NCBI RefSeq assembly: GCF_036785885.1
Contig: NC_092323.1
Span: 9,432,501 to 9,496,500, forward strand
DNA: 64,000 bases
Origin: Coffea arabica
Taxonomy: Eukaryota > Streptophyta > Magnoliopsida > Gentianales > Rubiaceae
Reading direction: 5' to 3'
Shown: piece after piece, positions 12,553 to 25,210 of the stretch
Layout: every line of letters begins with the position of its first letter
Numbering within the stretch: position 1 is the first letter of the stretch
Position numbers and translations under genes: made by a program
The notes under the pieces: model-generated
Seen by the model: only the letters and a program-made list of their open reading frames with translations
Told to the model about the DNA's origin: nothing
Database searches by the model: none

Positions 12553-12745
12553 GCCCGCGTTGGGTTGGTCTGCTGGTGGAAGTAGCCTCCTTAGGTAAGT
12601 TTCACCTGGATTCGATTCCGGGCAACAACTCAGTTATTATCTTCTTCAGCATCGGTCGGGCCCGCTCTACTGGAGCGCTGTGGGATTAGTCGGGTGTAGA
12701 CCCGGATACCCACAGTGATGACAAAAAAAAATAATAATAAAAAAA
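12553..12745 (+). mobile_element. tRNA-type SINE with a 16-bp TSD
   Basis: The insertion is flanked by a perfect direct repeat, AATCAACTGATTGGAA (12537-12552 and 12746-12761). It has an A-box-like GGTTGGTCTGCTGG, a B-box GGATTCGATTCC, and a tail of A runs with AATAAT. Its 3' part (GGATTAGTCGGG, then GACCCGGATACCC) is shared with the minus-strand SINEs near 54.7 and 63 kb, so the three form one family. The perfect TSD points to a fairly recent insertion. Confidence 0.88.
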
Positions 12746-12761
12746 AATCAACTGATTGGAA

Positions 12762-15700
12762 TAATCAACAAGTAACGCATAAGAAATGGACAATTGCAAG
12801 TGTGCTAGTACGACGATTTGACTTTCCTGGGATTAACGCTGTTGTAAATGCATGCCAATGTATTTATCTAGTGGCAGAAAATATTTTGGATGGGTGAAAG
12901 TACCCGTGACAAAACATACATGTTATTAAATACAAATGGTATAGTGGAAATCCAGTGCACATAGATTTTCCGCTATACCTTATTAAAAAAAAAAAAAGAG
13001 AGAGAGAGAAAGAAAGAAAGAAAGGCAAAATACATATAATTTGCATGGTATGGCGTGTATTGAGCTGCCAGCGGATCTCGGCTGCTGTCAATATCATTTG
13101 TTGGAGGGTCAAGTTGGGCAAGTGTCCAATAGGCTTTACCCGTGTTCTGGTTTTCCACGGCACATTTTACGACCGGCATCTCTGATTACAAACATCGTTA
13201 CCTTTCAAACAATGGATAAGCGGACAAATGGTGACAACCGCTTGATGCTGATGTCCACCTTAAATTCAACTTTTTTAGCTGTCGCCTTAGACAAGCTAAT
13301 TAATTATCCAAAAATCAATTGGCCGGAATTGGTGCAATTATTTACTTCTTTTTTTTCTGTAACGATAATATTTATATAATCTAATCTTTTCTATTCTATG
13401 AGAATGAGCCTGTTCTACAGAGAGAGGAGTCTAAAAAAACTGTGTAAAAGCCGTGACCTATTCTATAGGGAGGGGAGTCTAAAGAGACTGTGTAAGGGAC
13501 TAACAAGTATATAGACCTGACTAAATTAAAGAGGTGATCTGACATCTCTTTTGAATTTTTTTCATTACAGGTAAAATTTAAATTTCGGACCTACTGTCCA
13601 AAGAGAAACTTAATCCCCTTTTTTAAGCTCAGTGGTTGTAGCAATTATTTACTGGGGTAGTGGTGTTTGGGAGGGATCCAAGAGCCAAAGGGAAAATCGT
13701 GCACTTGATAAGGATGTACTACCTTTGTGGGATGGCAAATTTGCAAGAAGAAGACTATTTCTTTTTCTTCCACCCACTAGGGGGTAAAGAATCCTGGATA
13801 AGAAAGTGCAGGGAGAGTGAAATGTCCTACGTTGACACTTTATGAATCTTTAATTTTTTTTATATAAAATTTTGGATCACTTTCTTCATTATTAATTATT
13901 TTAAAATAGAAGTTCAAATTATTTATCATAACATCAGAATTTCGTGATTGTTTCAACTTGTATGCATGGTACCGTTATTGTGGTTCACGACTATTACGCT
14001 AAATCAGTCTTTTGTGTATTCTCTATTTTGTGAGGTAAAAGAAGCGGCGGCTAATTTGTTTGCGAGCTAATATTTTGGTCTTCTACTTATTCAAAGAAAC
14101 AGATTTTTTAGATTTACCTGGTAAACCATTCTAGATAGCATGGAACTTTACTATGTTAGTACATTTGGATAGGAAATTATTTTTATAAAAAAAATTATTC
14201 AGAATAAAACTTTATGATGCAAGCGAGGAACTTTTTATTGTGTAACATATGTGAAATTTTTTAAAAAAAATAGAAAACGTGTTTATGATGCAAGTAATAT
14301 AATATTTGTACTTTCAAGACTCTGTACCTATTATTTTGTTTTTGCATTTTTTGAAATGAAAGCTATTGGTTTATTTATTTATTTTTTTAAAATTTTGTTG
14401 GAATGCAAGATTAAATTCTAGGCAGGCTAGGCTCTCTCCAAAACCACGATCTCTCAGCCCACAAAACTAATGTGATCCCATTTAGAAACCGTCAAAATAT
14501 AAGCATCGATAGCAGTTACTGGTGTCAATGAAACCAAAAAACTGTTATGCAACAAACAACTTATTATTATTGTTGTCAAAAAAAAAAAAAGAAAACTGGT
14601 TATCATCACTAAATTCAAATTCCAACCCAAAATTTTGTTTTAAGTAAAAAGGACATCAGACCAAACTTTGGACTATGCTAAATACCATTATTTCACTGCC
14701 TCTAATTTTCCTTTAAAAAAAGAGTTTAAAAACTAGTGCTTGATTTAGGTCCGCTGCAGGATTTAGATACTGCTATTATAGTACTCCTAGAAATTCAAAT
14801 GTTTTGTCACCGCATACATATTTACTAGGATAATACTATTAATTGATCGTATATATTTCCAAGTAAAATATTTTTTTAATTCAAAGATTCGGTCAAGTTT
14901 TCGTCCTCATTATTAATTTCTACACACAAGTTGAAAAAATATGTTATATGCACCCTTTAAATCAATAAATAACGGAATTAGTAATCAATCTATGGCCTCG
15001 TTTTTGTTTGCGATGTGTTTATAGAAAATATGCTTTGAAGTACTAAAAATATTTCTAGGGTTTTTGATAATTAATTTCTTGTAAATTAAGTAGCATAATT
15101 GTGATAATTTAAGAGCACTCTTCTTAAAATTACTTGTATCATAAGTGCTTCTTCATTAATCACCGCAGCCAAGACGGGGCTATATATTTGAGAATTTATT
15201 TTTGAAATAACCTTTTTTAGGAAAATATTCCCAGTATGATGCTCTTTTGTAAATTATTACCATTTTAATCTTTTTTATGCCATGTAAGCTCCCATTTTAA
15301 ATGCAAGAAGACCTTACTTAAATGAACCTTCTCATGCGGTAATCTTACTCAATTCATACTCAAAATTCAAACGCCAAAAATCCAAATCCAAAGCAAAAAA
15401 GAAAGGGGCAACAAACATAAGATTCCACCTTTGATTAATGGACAAGATATTATAATTAAGAAGTATTTTATATTTTAAACTCTTCAATCATCCAAGTTCA
15501 TTTATATTAAACCACTAGGATTCGATTTTTTATATTAAACTCTATTCTCTTTTCATTTTTTAAATCTCATCTTTCCCTTACTAATTTTTTTTTTAAAAAA
15601 AATGTTACTCATAAAAAATGAAAAAGGAATGCTATAATCATTTTATAATATTTTAGCATTAATCAAATCTAGAGCCTTTTCCTATGTTTATTGCCTAGTC

Positions 15701-15804
15701 TTTTTTTATTATCCTTGAATTTTGCTTTTTGCCTTAGCATTTCGAGTGTGAATGTGGAAATCAATAATCACAAGGTAGAAAAAAATGAACAGTATTACAA
15801 CAAA
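12762..15804. other. Gene-free AT-rich intergenic DNA
   Basis: No gene is supported. The stretch holds an A-run/GA microsatellite near 12985-13022, a diverged 49-bp tandem duplication near 13405-13500, and long AT-rich sequence. Open frames of about 60-110 codons near 13 kb are low in complexity and overlap on both strands. Confidence 0.5.
13405..13500. repeat. Diverged 49-bp tandem duplication
   Basis: Two copies share a TGA(G)CCTRTTCTA start, a GGAGTCTAAA core and an ACTGTGTAA end, at 13405 and 13454. The copies differ at several positions. No function is apparent. Confidence 0.55.
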
Positions 15805-16470
15805 GGATAATTTCAAAACCTTCTTCCAAGATTTCAGATAATCTCATGTTACACACCTCTATATTCAAATATTATACTTACTGCGCTTTTTTAAGTACTC
15901 AAAATGATTATAATAATCTTCCCAAAAGTAATAAAATGCTTTTTAGACTTTAAAAACATATCACCAGGAATCTGTCCATCACCAAATACTCTATATCACT
16001 ACTATGCTATTTCTTTCAAATAGGTTCAATCCACCTTTTTCCCCCTATTCAAGTTTTCTTGTCCTTTTTTATAATCTAAGTCTCTACGTCTCACAATTTC
16101 CATTGTTAATAATACTTTCTAATTGACTTGTATCTCACTCTTTTCATTTGTTATAATTTTTTTCTCCGACCAAAGTTTAATAAACAGTTGCAAACACAAA
16201 TATATGATTGTAAATTTGGCCGAAGAAAAATTGGAGGAAATGATTTAGGGCTGAGGCGAGACTATTTAGGACTAGGCGAAAAGCAAAAATATATTCATTG
16301 AATAATATGATTTAAATATAAAAAATCCTTAAGGGAAATTTGAGGTATTAATATGAATTTTTTCCCTTATACCAGCCACATAAAAAGGAAAGGTATGCAT
16401 AATTTTTTAGAGGTAAAGGAGTCTAAATGTAATTGTCATAAATTTTAGGAGAGGTTTGTGAAATTATCCC
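15805..16470. mobile_element. Degenerate MITE of the GGATAATTTCA family
   Basis: The left end reads GGATAATTTCAAAACCTTC. The complement of the right end reads GGGATAATTTCACAAACCTC. Each is followed by a second GA(T/C)AAT-containing block, as in the better-preserved copies near 20.1 and 58.7 kb. No clear 9-bp TSD is left. The interior is non-coding. I read it as an old member of the same family. Confidence 0.5.
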
Positions 16471-16979
16471 TTAGAACAAGGAGTAGATTTGTTGATAGTA
16501 TAAAGTCTCCCAATGTTTAAGATGGAAGTTTACTGCATAAAAGATAATATAATTTGTGAAAGAGCGTCACTTGAAATATTTTTTTGGTTACTTTGGAAAT
16601 AAACTCATATATTTCGATCACTTTATTTTAATGGATTTTATATATCGATCACGACAAAAAACATGGATAAACATGGATCACAGCGTCCTTAAAAGATGGA
16701 GAAAAGCGAGTGAACGGAGCCGACGCATCAATCAATCATGTTGACTCTCAACCGGGGCCCGCTCCGACACCTTATCCGTTCGGCCTTCGGTCCTTCATAA
16801 AAACGTCCATAGGATAAAACCCAGCTTGCTGAGTGCTGACTCACCTATTTAACCGGATAAACATTCCTACGATATTCAGAGTCAGCAATCAGAAACTACA
16901 AAAAATCCTCGGTAATTTTTCACTGCTCGTTTCTCCAGACCATATTCACTGTTGCCACAGTAAAATTTACCCCCGCGTC

Positions 16980-16987
16980 TATAAATA
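16980..16987 (+). promoter_or_regulatory. TATA box of the DnaJ gene
   Basis: TATAAATA lies 60 bases upstream of the DnaJ start codon. This leaves a short 5' leader of roughly 30 nt, which is CA-rich (AACAACAGCACC). The spacing fits a plant core promoter. Confidence 0.6.
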
Positions 16988-17046
16988 CACCTCCCAAGAC
17001 TTCTCCACTCCACACTCTTAACGAACAACAGCACCGTCAATTCATC

Positions 17047-17562
17047 ATGTCGTTGTTATCTTCGCCTTCGCGTTCCGTCTTCCAGTTTCCGCAGAAATTC
17101 TCCGGCGAAGCTTTTCTCCCGCCGACGTCCAACTCCAGTTTCCGGCAGCCACGTGCAGGTGTTGTTTCCGCAGCTTTCGCTTCTTATGCTACTGCGGAGA
17201 GCGAGCGAACCACTTCCACTTGTGTGTTGCCGCCCAGGTTAACAGCTCCGACGTCGTTTTACGAGGTTTTGGGGATTCCGATGGGAGCCACTAGTGGTGA
17301 GATCAAGGCGGCGTATCGGAGACTAGCGAAAGGGTGCCATCCAGACCTGGCGGGGACTGATGAGAAGAGCTCGTCTGCGGATGAGTTCATCAAGGTTCAT
17401 GCTGCTTACTCCACTTTATCTGATCCGGAAAAACGTGCTGATTACGACCGGCGACTGTTCCGCAGTCACCGCGGCGTCCGGTTCTATTCCACGCCGTCTC
17501 CGACGAAGTCGAGGTATTCCGGTTACAGTGGCCGGAACTGGGAGACTGATCAGTGCTGGTAG
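17047..17562 (+). CDS. J11: Chaperone protein dnaJ 11-like, chloroplastic
   Basis: This intronless gene encodes a 171-aa J-domain protein that should stimulate a stromal Hsp70. Residues 1-60 are rich in Ser, Phe and Pro with few acidic residues, as in a chloroplast transit peptide. The J domain runs from about residue 69 ([10 protein letters not shown]) to 137, with the essential HPD at 98-100 and a usual helix IV ([14 protein letters not shown]). There is no Gly/Phe region and no zinc finger, so it is a type III J-protein. A short basic/aromatic tail follows. Length and layout match the small DnaJ 11 group. The TATA box is close and the start is the first ATG after it. Its place beside APE2 and before ARO matches Arabidopsis At4g36040 as I recall it. 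Confidence 0.93.
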   Translation: MSLLSSPSRSVFQFPQKFSGEAFLPPTSNSSFRQPRAGVVSAAFASYATAESERTTSTCVLPPRLTAPTSFYEVLGIPMGATSGEIKAAYRRLAKGCHPDLAGTDEKSSSADEFIKVHAAYSTLSDPEKRADYDRRLFRSHRGVRFYSTPSPTKSRYSGYSGRNWETDQCW

Positions 17563-17670
17563 AGATCGGGAGATAATTGATAGATTAACATACAGAGTTC
17601 AGAAAATTTTGAACTAATCCCCAAAAAAAAAATTTTAAAAATATGTAGAGATAATGAGTAGACAGTGGAA

Positions 17671-17696
17671 TCTCTCTCTCTCTCTCTTTTTTTTTT
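17671..17696. repeat. CT/T microsatellite in the DnaJ 3' region
   Basis: A TC dinucleotide run passes into a T run about 110 bases after the DnaJ stop. It is a simple sequence repeat with no sign of function. Confidence 0.8.
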
Positions 17697-17911
17697 AACT
17701 TGTATATATGGAATCCGAAGAAACCCAAATGTAAGAGGTAACTGGGGTACGCGGTGTGAATGATTAACAAAATAACATGTAGATTGTGACTTATGGCATA
17801 ATTTTTGGCCTCAATATTATGTACTTGGACTTATTTTGTGATACTTCCATTTGGCTCTGCAAAGCTTCTAGAAAGAAGGACCAGTTGGGTTACGAGTACG
17901 CTTCCTAACAG

Positions 17912-18015
17912 CCACTGGCCATTTGGTCCAGTGGTCATTCGCTTCTTTGGGATGCTGGGGGTCGTCCCCTTCTTTGCCACACTACGCGTCGACAAAAAAA
18001 AAAAAAAAAAAAAAG
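17912..18015 (+). mobile_element. Short SINE with an 18-bp TSD
   Basis: Direct repeats of GAGTACGCTTCC(T/C)AACAG lie at 17894-17911 and 18016-18033 with one mismatch. The 104-bp insert has a tRNA-like A-box region (CCATTTGGTCCAGTGGTC) and ends GCGTCGAC followed by an A run. That terminal motif is shared with the SINE at 25657. No good B box is visible, so the copy is probably internally shortened. Confidence 0.82.
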
Positions 18016-18033
18016 GAGTACGCTTCCCAACAG

Positions 18034-20127
18034 GTGCAAATCCAGTTATTCCGCTTTGCGGAAACCTTCTAGAAAGATTTAAGATCGATTCGGTTGCTCA
18101 ATTCTTCTAATTGGCTTAAAAATCCACTTAAAATTGAAAGATTGTTTCTGCAGTCTACGCTGCACTCAAACAAGTATCGTGTCCATAAACGGTATCATAG
18201 AGAGCAATATTTGAGATTCTTTAATGCGTATGGCACTAAAATATGTTCCATGCTCGTTAACATTTTGATTTCTTTGTAGGGGTTGTCAATTGTCATATTC
18301 CCGTAATAAAACCAAAGAAGAAAAAAATAAGATTTAGTAAGTGGCCTAATGTTGAGAGTTTTCTATGATCTCCTAAAATTTGGGAAACAAGACTGTTAGA
18401 AAAATGCTGCATAACATCTTTCCAGCATCAGCCCGTCGTCCACTAGCTTGCACTTGGTACTATAGTTGCAAACAAACTGTTGGAACAAATTGATTAGCAT
18501 CTTATCAATCATCAGGGTTAATTTTCTTGCAACAAAATGTTGGAACCATTTTACAATTCAAAGGGCTGTTAATTTCCTTGGACATATGCCAAAAGATTAC
18601 CAAAATTTGGCTGGTTAAGTATACATTCCGGGCATAGGGGCAACTGCAGCAGATTTTAGAATCTGAATGAAGGAGCAGGGCCCATGAACTTGACCAAATT
18701 CAAATGGTCGTTTAAGCCCGCATTCGGGAGAAGCCTTCATATTATGATTATGGGAAAAATTCAGAAACCTCGAATAATTTCACATAAATATCCTCTAATA
18801 TTAGAAATTACACTGAATGAAATTTAGTAGTATTATGGGATTTACTCGTAGAACTAGTTGGCGATTGAAGAAGTAATATTAACTAGCATTGGTTGAGAAT
18901 TTGCATTGTAATTGGAAAAGATAGCAATTTCTCGTATTGTTAGAAATGTACATAACATTCTGTTTTGATATTAGTTTACATACGGTCAATCTAAGAGTCA
19001 TTTTTTTAAAAGCATCTCAAAGTAAGGTTATTAGAAGGCCGACGTTTATTCCTCTTGTAATAGTTTATTAATTTGTGTATGATCAAAGGCAGAAACTTTT
19101 ATTAATGGGTTTGATCAATGAGTACCCTCGAATGACTTGTTAGAATAAGTTGAAATATTAATTTTTTTTGATAAAAAGCGAAGCTAGTTCAGAAAAAAAA
19201 AAAAAAAATTCCTTAATTGGCTTTCCTCGACACGGTCCCCTAAATTCTCATTACAAACGAATGGCTGAATACCCAAGCTTGTTTTCGGTTGGCTCAAATG
19301 TAAATCATCGATTGGTTCCACCAATTCTAGGATTCATCGCCATGCAAACGGAAATTAAGGTACTATTACCAGCATTAGAAGCGAGAAACAATGGATCCTC
19401 TCTCCCCCAACATCCTCCAAGTCTCCTTAGTCTTAGGAATTTCATCGCAAGAAACAGTTATATCATAATGGCATCAAAAATACCCATATCTGACTGATGT
19501 CTGCTTTGATTGAAATCTAATTTCGTTTCGAGCTCTCTGAATGATGTATACTGTAACCGTTGAAGCCCTCATCTTGAATTGATTGTAGAATGTATCCATC
19601 AATTAGCGATGAGCAAGCCAAAATCACAAGTATTTTAAAACACTATAAAATATTTTCAAAGTATTTGAAAGTTCTAGAGTTACAATGATCGAACCCCAAT
19701 ATTCATAACATGTGCTTCTCTAGTCGTCCACCAATCTACAAGGAAGACGAAAAAGGCAGGGTCCAAAAAGGAAAGAAGAGAATCACTCGTTTTCTCCACA
19801 CAGAATATTTGTCTTCAAGTCATTTTAACATTATTAGAGGGTGATAGAGATACAGGGACCCATTTGGAGTAATTTTATATCATCATCATTACAGTCAGCT
19901 TTAGAATTATGCTACGTGATTAGCCATTTCTTTAACTAACAAGTGGAGAACGACAAAGGATCAAATAATAGCAGTATGCGGAGGGGGAGAGATTTAGATG
20001 AGGATGCAAGAATCGAGTCAATTTAGTGGTAATTCTTGAATTTGCATGGTTAACCGTCCAGCTTATGCCACGTATAATGGAAAGACTGTGTGGAGGAGTA
20101 CTGAAAATCCACCAGGACCCCCCAAGA
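18034..20127. other. Intergenic DNA, no gene seen
   Basis: The DNA is AT-rich and has no supported coding sequence. A frame near 19168-19497 is open for about 100 codons but has no motif. An A run lies near 19193-19208, and a sequence near 18750 weakly resembles one end of the GGATAATTTCA MITE family. Confidence 0.5.
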
Positions 20128-20136
20128 ATAAACGAA

Positions 20137-20943
20137 GGGATAATTTGAGAAACCTCCCTGACATTTCTGATAATTTCACTGAGCTACCCTGAAATTTGAA
20201 AAATTACACTTCCCTCCCTTGATTTGATAGTTTTAGTAACATAACCTTAGAATAATATTTGACTCGATCAAATTTTTAAATGAATATCCAAAAATGCCCT
20301 CGTATAATGAGTTTTAATTTATTTTTCTATACAATTATAAGATTATCTAGTGTAATTATAAGAAAAAAGGTGCCAAAGTTTTCATATCCACACATACTAT
20401 GTGGTACACAACTATAATAATAATTTTATCACTATGATAGGATACTTTTGATGGTATTTTATTGATTTATAAGATAGAAAAAAATATTAAAATAATTGAT
20501 TTAGAGTTTATGAATTTTTGGAGTAGTAGAATTATCATAATTTATTAGTGGTTTTGGGTCATTTCTTTTTGATTTATTGTTAATTTTAATACTAAAAATA
20601 GAAACAAATATTAGGAAAAAATATTGGATTACATATAAAGTTAACTCATAAAAAAATCACTAATTCAACATTTGGTTACAATAGAAACTAGAGGTAATAG
20701 TGATAGTTCTACAGTTTTATTGGCGAAAAATAAAAATAAAAAGGAATAAGAATAAAAAATAATGAAAAAATAATTTATAAAGTCATTCTAAGTATAAGTA
20801 TACCAAACAAGGAAATTTCATTAATATGTTTAAGGGTAATATTGTCATTTTAAATGATAAGGAAGGTATGTGCAATTTTAAAAATCTCAAGGGAGCTAAA
20901 TAAAATTATCAAAAACCTCAGGGGAGGTTTCTGAAATTATCCC
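20137..20943. mobile_element. MITE with long inverted ends and a 9-bp TSD (Mutator-like)
   Basis: The left end begins GGGATAATTTGAGAAACC. The complement of the right end begins GGGATAATTTCAGAAACC, and similarity continues for roughly 100 bp on each side. The flanks ATAAACGAA (20128-20136) and ACAAAAGAA (20944-20952) match at seven of nine positions, as expected for an aged 9-bp Mutator-type TSD. The interior is about 75% A+T by eye and non-coding. A second copy with a better TSD lies at 58703. Confidence 0.78.
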
Positions 20944-20952
20944 ACAAAAGAA

Positions 20953-23900
20953 ACATTCCACATTCCACATTCCACATTCCAGCACAGCGAGAGAATCAAG
21001 TGAACTGAAGATCTCTTTGGTCCTACTTACAGAAATACCTCGTGCCCCTATGCTAAGAATGACAATTCAGAGTCGGCCATCGCTGAATATGCAGCAAGGC
21101 AGGCCTTCAAATCATTTGACATGGAGGGCTCCAAGTCAAAATAATCAAGCTACCGCCAGAAAACAACGGATTTGAAAACTCAAGCCATTTGAAGATCAAT
21201 TCTGAGGGCGGAATCCCGGAGCTGTCAACAACAACTCTATAAAACTAACTAACATGAGAATATGGAATCGGACACGAGGAGTTGGAAGTAAGGAGAATTG
21301 CGCATATTATTCAATCAATTTGCACGTAAGTTAACATCGGATCGAAATCTTCCATGCACCTTTTTGTTTTGTAAGGAAGGAAATTGCGCAAGACAAGTTT
21401 GAAGCAAGTGGAATGACAACCAACCGACTGATCGAGGATTTTTTTTCTTTCTTTTGAGTAGGAATGTCGAGAATCCACATGTCATGGGGGGATGACGTGA
21501 TGGCTTGTGGAAAAAAAAATTTTGGCTGTAACTTATAACTTCAACCTTCTTTACCTATCCCAGTGGAAAAATTAGCACATGCCAATTATTCCTCTGGTGA
21601 AAAATGGAAGGAACGCAGTAATTATAGTTTTTCACTTTTTTGTGAAAAAGTCCAATCAAAAGTCCAAGGAGACATTGGAATGGGAAGCAGCATTGCAGAG
21701 GGTTGAGTTCGATTGGGTTCAAAGGATACCCGTAACGTACTCGGTAGTGTTCAACAAAACTACATTTTATATGGACTCACCTGTTGGTGAACGATCTGCT
21801 GGGCTTTTCTTGCATGTTGGGCCAGAAAACAGAAACAGATGTTGCACTTGACATCACCAATTTTCCGCTGCTTGATTGAATTGTATATTCTCAAATTGCT
21901 TAGAACAGACAAAAGTCTTGCTTGCTGGTAAAGAATGCCAAGAATGAGCTGCTCAAAAAAGGCCATAATAATGATAAGATATTTCACCGGAAAAAGACCA
22001 AAAAAGGGTCATGAAAAAGTTTGGAACCTCTTCTTCTGTTTCTCAAATGGTTGCATGTGCATATGTTTCCCTTTTAAAGATGGAGGCTCAATTGCTAAAC
22101 AGTAGTAGTACTGAGGGGGCAGTATCAGAGAAAGTGGGGCAACAAAAATTACTAGATAAATTCATCTCTAAATCAACATGATTCCCGAAGAAGCTACGTG
22201 ATCTATCTCTTGTCTGTATGAATAAAGCTGCCTGGTTTATACTGTCCAGACAAAACCATGCACGCAATCATGTTCTGCTTTCTTGAGAGCTTTTTGAGAT
22301 GGTTGTCCGGTGACAACCCAACAGTATAGATTCCTCGCAAAGCCTGGAACTCCATTGAATACCCTACCGACTTAATTATTTGTATGATCGTTAGTGTTTG
22401 CCTTAAATTTGTATGGTTCTTTAAGCTCAGTGTAAATTAAAGAACCATGACCAGTGGAGGAAAGTTAATCAAATACGATGATGATAGTCTAGCTCAGATA
22501 AAATTATAACAACAATTTACATCCGAGGATCCTCGTCTGCAGTTTTTTTAATTACTTATATAACAAGAATTCGTGCTACTTAGGAAAATCATCGGCTTCC
22601 TACTAGTAATTCACATATCTATCTAACGTCAAACCAAATACTCCACTGGCTTTGAAAGATTTGGATATATGTTTGTGGTGGTTCGAAGTCTCCTTAGAGT
22701 TACATTCGAAGGTCCATTTCTAGATGTTCGTTCAAAAATTTGCTCAATCACATCATGTTACACAACTTTGAGTTGAGGTATAAACAAATTTGAAACCGGT
22801 CGAGGAAAAAAAAGAGAAGAAGATGTGAAATGTGAATTGTTTAATCCGTCATATGTACTTATTGGAGCCAATAACTTGGCAACAAGTGTGATGGCCATGG
22901 TGGTTGTTCAAGTGAGGTCCATATCACGTGGCCCTGATCCATTTCTAGAGCAACTGGTGATTTAACAACAGAAGCTTGACCTCACATCGCAATCCAAAGA
23001 AAGGTGTAGATTCCTGGTACAGTAATGCTGGGTTTGCTGCTGATACTTGTTGGAATTAGTTCTTCTGGAGGCTAAACTACAAGAAGATGAAGCCATAACA
23101 AAGAGGACCTGCTCAGCTCCATTGAGAAGCCCAAAAGAGGACAAATGAAATGAAGTACTATAGGATTCTTTGATTGACGCCCTGCCGCTGCCACTGCCAG
23201 CAAATCTTTGCACGGCCATCCGTGCTTGGATTGGTTTTTGGTCATGGGCTTTCAGGCAACAGACAGGGCCTTCTCGACCCCTCATACAGCAGAATTCACA
23301 TGGCAAAATATTGTGGTAGTTTGTCGTCTTTCTACTGATGATGGGGTTTCAACGAAAGATTGGAAGAAGTATAATAATAAGAGAAAATTGGGAATGGTTT
23401 TTCAACATCTGCTTGTTACTTAACAGATCATCCTGCAGCACAATTTGTAAGAAATCCTCGTTATTGATTGTTTGCACCGTCTTCTTCTTTTAGATATGTC
23501 AGATATTCATTCATTCAGGGAGGATGGCTCTGGAAAACATGTGACTAACGAGAGGCAATCATGAACACAAAAAGTATAGTAGTATTACTTATAGCCTACG
23601 TACGACAGCTCCATCTTCCTTTTTTGTTGCTTAGCTTAATGGGATAGAATTCATTCTTATGGAAAAGAATCTCTGATACGTGTTGCATTCTCATTTTTCC
23701 GTCCGTATCTGAGCCAGAAGCTAGCCCTGTTTCAGACTTCATCATCACCGCAACAAGCCAAATCCATGTCTGCATATGAAGTGCTGTTCTAAAAGTGGGA
23801 TGGCCTTTTTAACAGTCTTGTCATCACTCATCCTTGGAGAGGGAATCTGCCTCAGAAACAAGCGAGCATTGCTGCATCAGCAGATCACACACATTTTGGT

Positions 23901-24777
23901 CTCTCAATAATTTTGGCTACTATCATATAGATATATATATATATATCTGATAAGTTCCCTACCCTACTATTTTGTGTAGCATGTTATTATTAGAAATGCA
24001 CAACCTTTTCCTGTGAAAAGTACGTCAACTCTCTTTAATTCTGTTCTCTCAAGATGGTCCCTTCTATAACATCAATGTTCCACTTCAGCATTCTTGCCTG
24101 TGGTTTCTGCTCAATAATTATTCAGGAGAATTACTATTACATCTTCCCTCCAACTAATATAGTACTTAATAAATTTCTCGATTATCTTGTCCACCGTTAT
24201 TGTAAAACTCACAGGCCTTGTTTGGATTACAATAATATATTTTTCTTTGGGAAGGTGTTTGATAACTTATACAACTACTACGAGCATCTCTTACACCTAA
24301 TTGTCGCCTGTGACACATGCGGTTAAGGAATCAAACGTGTCAAATGAACAAGAACGAAAGATACAAAATTCCAACTTTCCTCAAAATTTAATTTAGGAAA
24401 CGCCGAAGACGCCTCATGACGTGTCAAAATTAGCATCGCTCGAAAGCCATCGTGCATGGTTAGAGATCTGCAGAAAAAAAGCATCCATATTTATCATGGA
24501 AGCTTCTTGTGACGAGAATCTCTTCACCAACTGCAAAAAACATGTGTCTCTGGATAATGCAGTGCCATTTGAACATCCCAGGACAACGTTAATTGTTGGA
24601 TCTGTTTTCCTTCTTTTTCCATTCCCAAAAGCCTAGAGCCTACCAGTAAAAGACAATGAGTCGTCTAGTCGTACTCGTCATAATTTGGTGGTTCAGCTGC
24701 TCAAATCACTTTGCTGAGGACCTTTCGCCTAGCCTGCTTCATCATGAATTACTTGGTCAGATCTGTATTTTGGGTCT
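20953..24777. other. Gene-poor intergenic DNA, nothing firmly recognised
   Basis: This 3.8-kb stretch is less AT-rich than its surroundings but contains no gene I can support. A minus-strand frame at 23306-22962 is open for 114 codons and Ser/Cys-rich, with no known motif. Short tandem CACATTC units lie near 20958-20980 and a TA run near 23930-23945. It could hold regulatory sequence or a non-coding transcript. Confidence 0.45.
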
Positions 24778-24786
24778 CATTTATTT

Positions 24787-25038
24787 GGAAGAGGCGCAGG
24801 AACGGTTGCTGTAGTTCCTGACCGTTCACGGTCAATATTTGATAAAAAAAAATTGTACGGTTTAGATCTCATCTTATATCTCGTTTTTAACAATATGTGT
24901 GGGATTCACAAAATTTTATTCTAAAATTGCACGTTGTTGAAAGTAAGTTACATCATGTACAAATAGAATTATGTCGTGTGCAAAATGCACACAATCTTTA
25001 GAAACGATTGCACCTGCAACCGTTCCTGCTCCTGGTCC
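24787..25038. mobile_element. Small MITE with a 9-bp TSD (Mutator-like)
   Basis: The inverted ends are GGAAGAGGCGCAGGAACGG and, on the complement, GGACCAGGAGCAGGAACGG; both continue with TTGC. The flanks CATTTATTT (24778-24786) and AATTTATTT (25039-25047) differ at one base. The 252-bp interior is AT-rich and non-coding. Size and TSD length fit a Mutator-derived MITE. Confidence 0.75.
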
Positions 25039-25210
25039 AATTTATTTCTATGTTTGTGTTTGGAAACACGTCCCCGAGTTGAGAAATGCATTTGTACTAG
25101 GTATAATTATAATTAGCTCAACCGCCAATTTGTCCCATAAAACCACAGAAGCCAAAATCACTCTGGACCACAAAAGAAAAGTAAAACAACTTGAAAAGTT
25201 GCGTTTTAAG

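Noticed and set aside
18749-18840. GGGAAAAATTCAGAAACCTC resembles one end of the GGATAATTTCA MITE family.
   Set aside because: No matching second end or TSD was found downstream, so I do not call an element.
22962-23306. A 114-codon minus-strand frame, Ser/Cys-rich.
   Set aside because: No motif, no promoter or splice context, and no repeat support. It may be chance.
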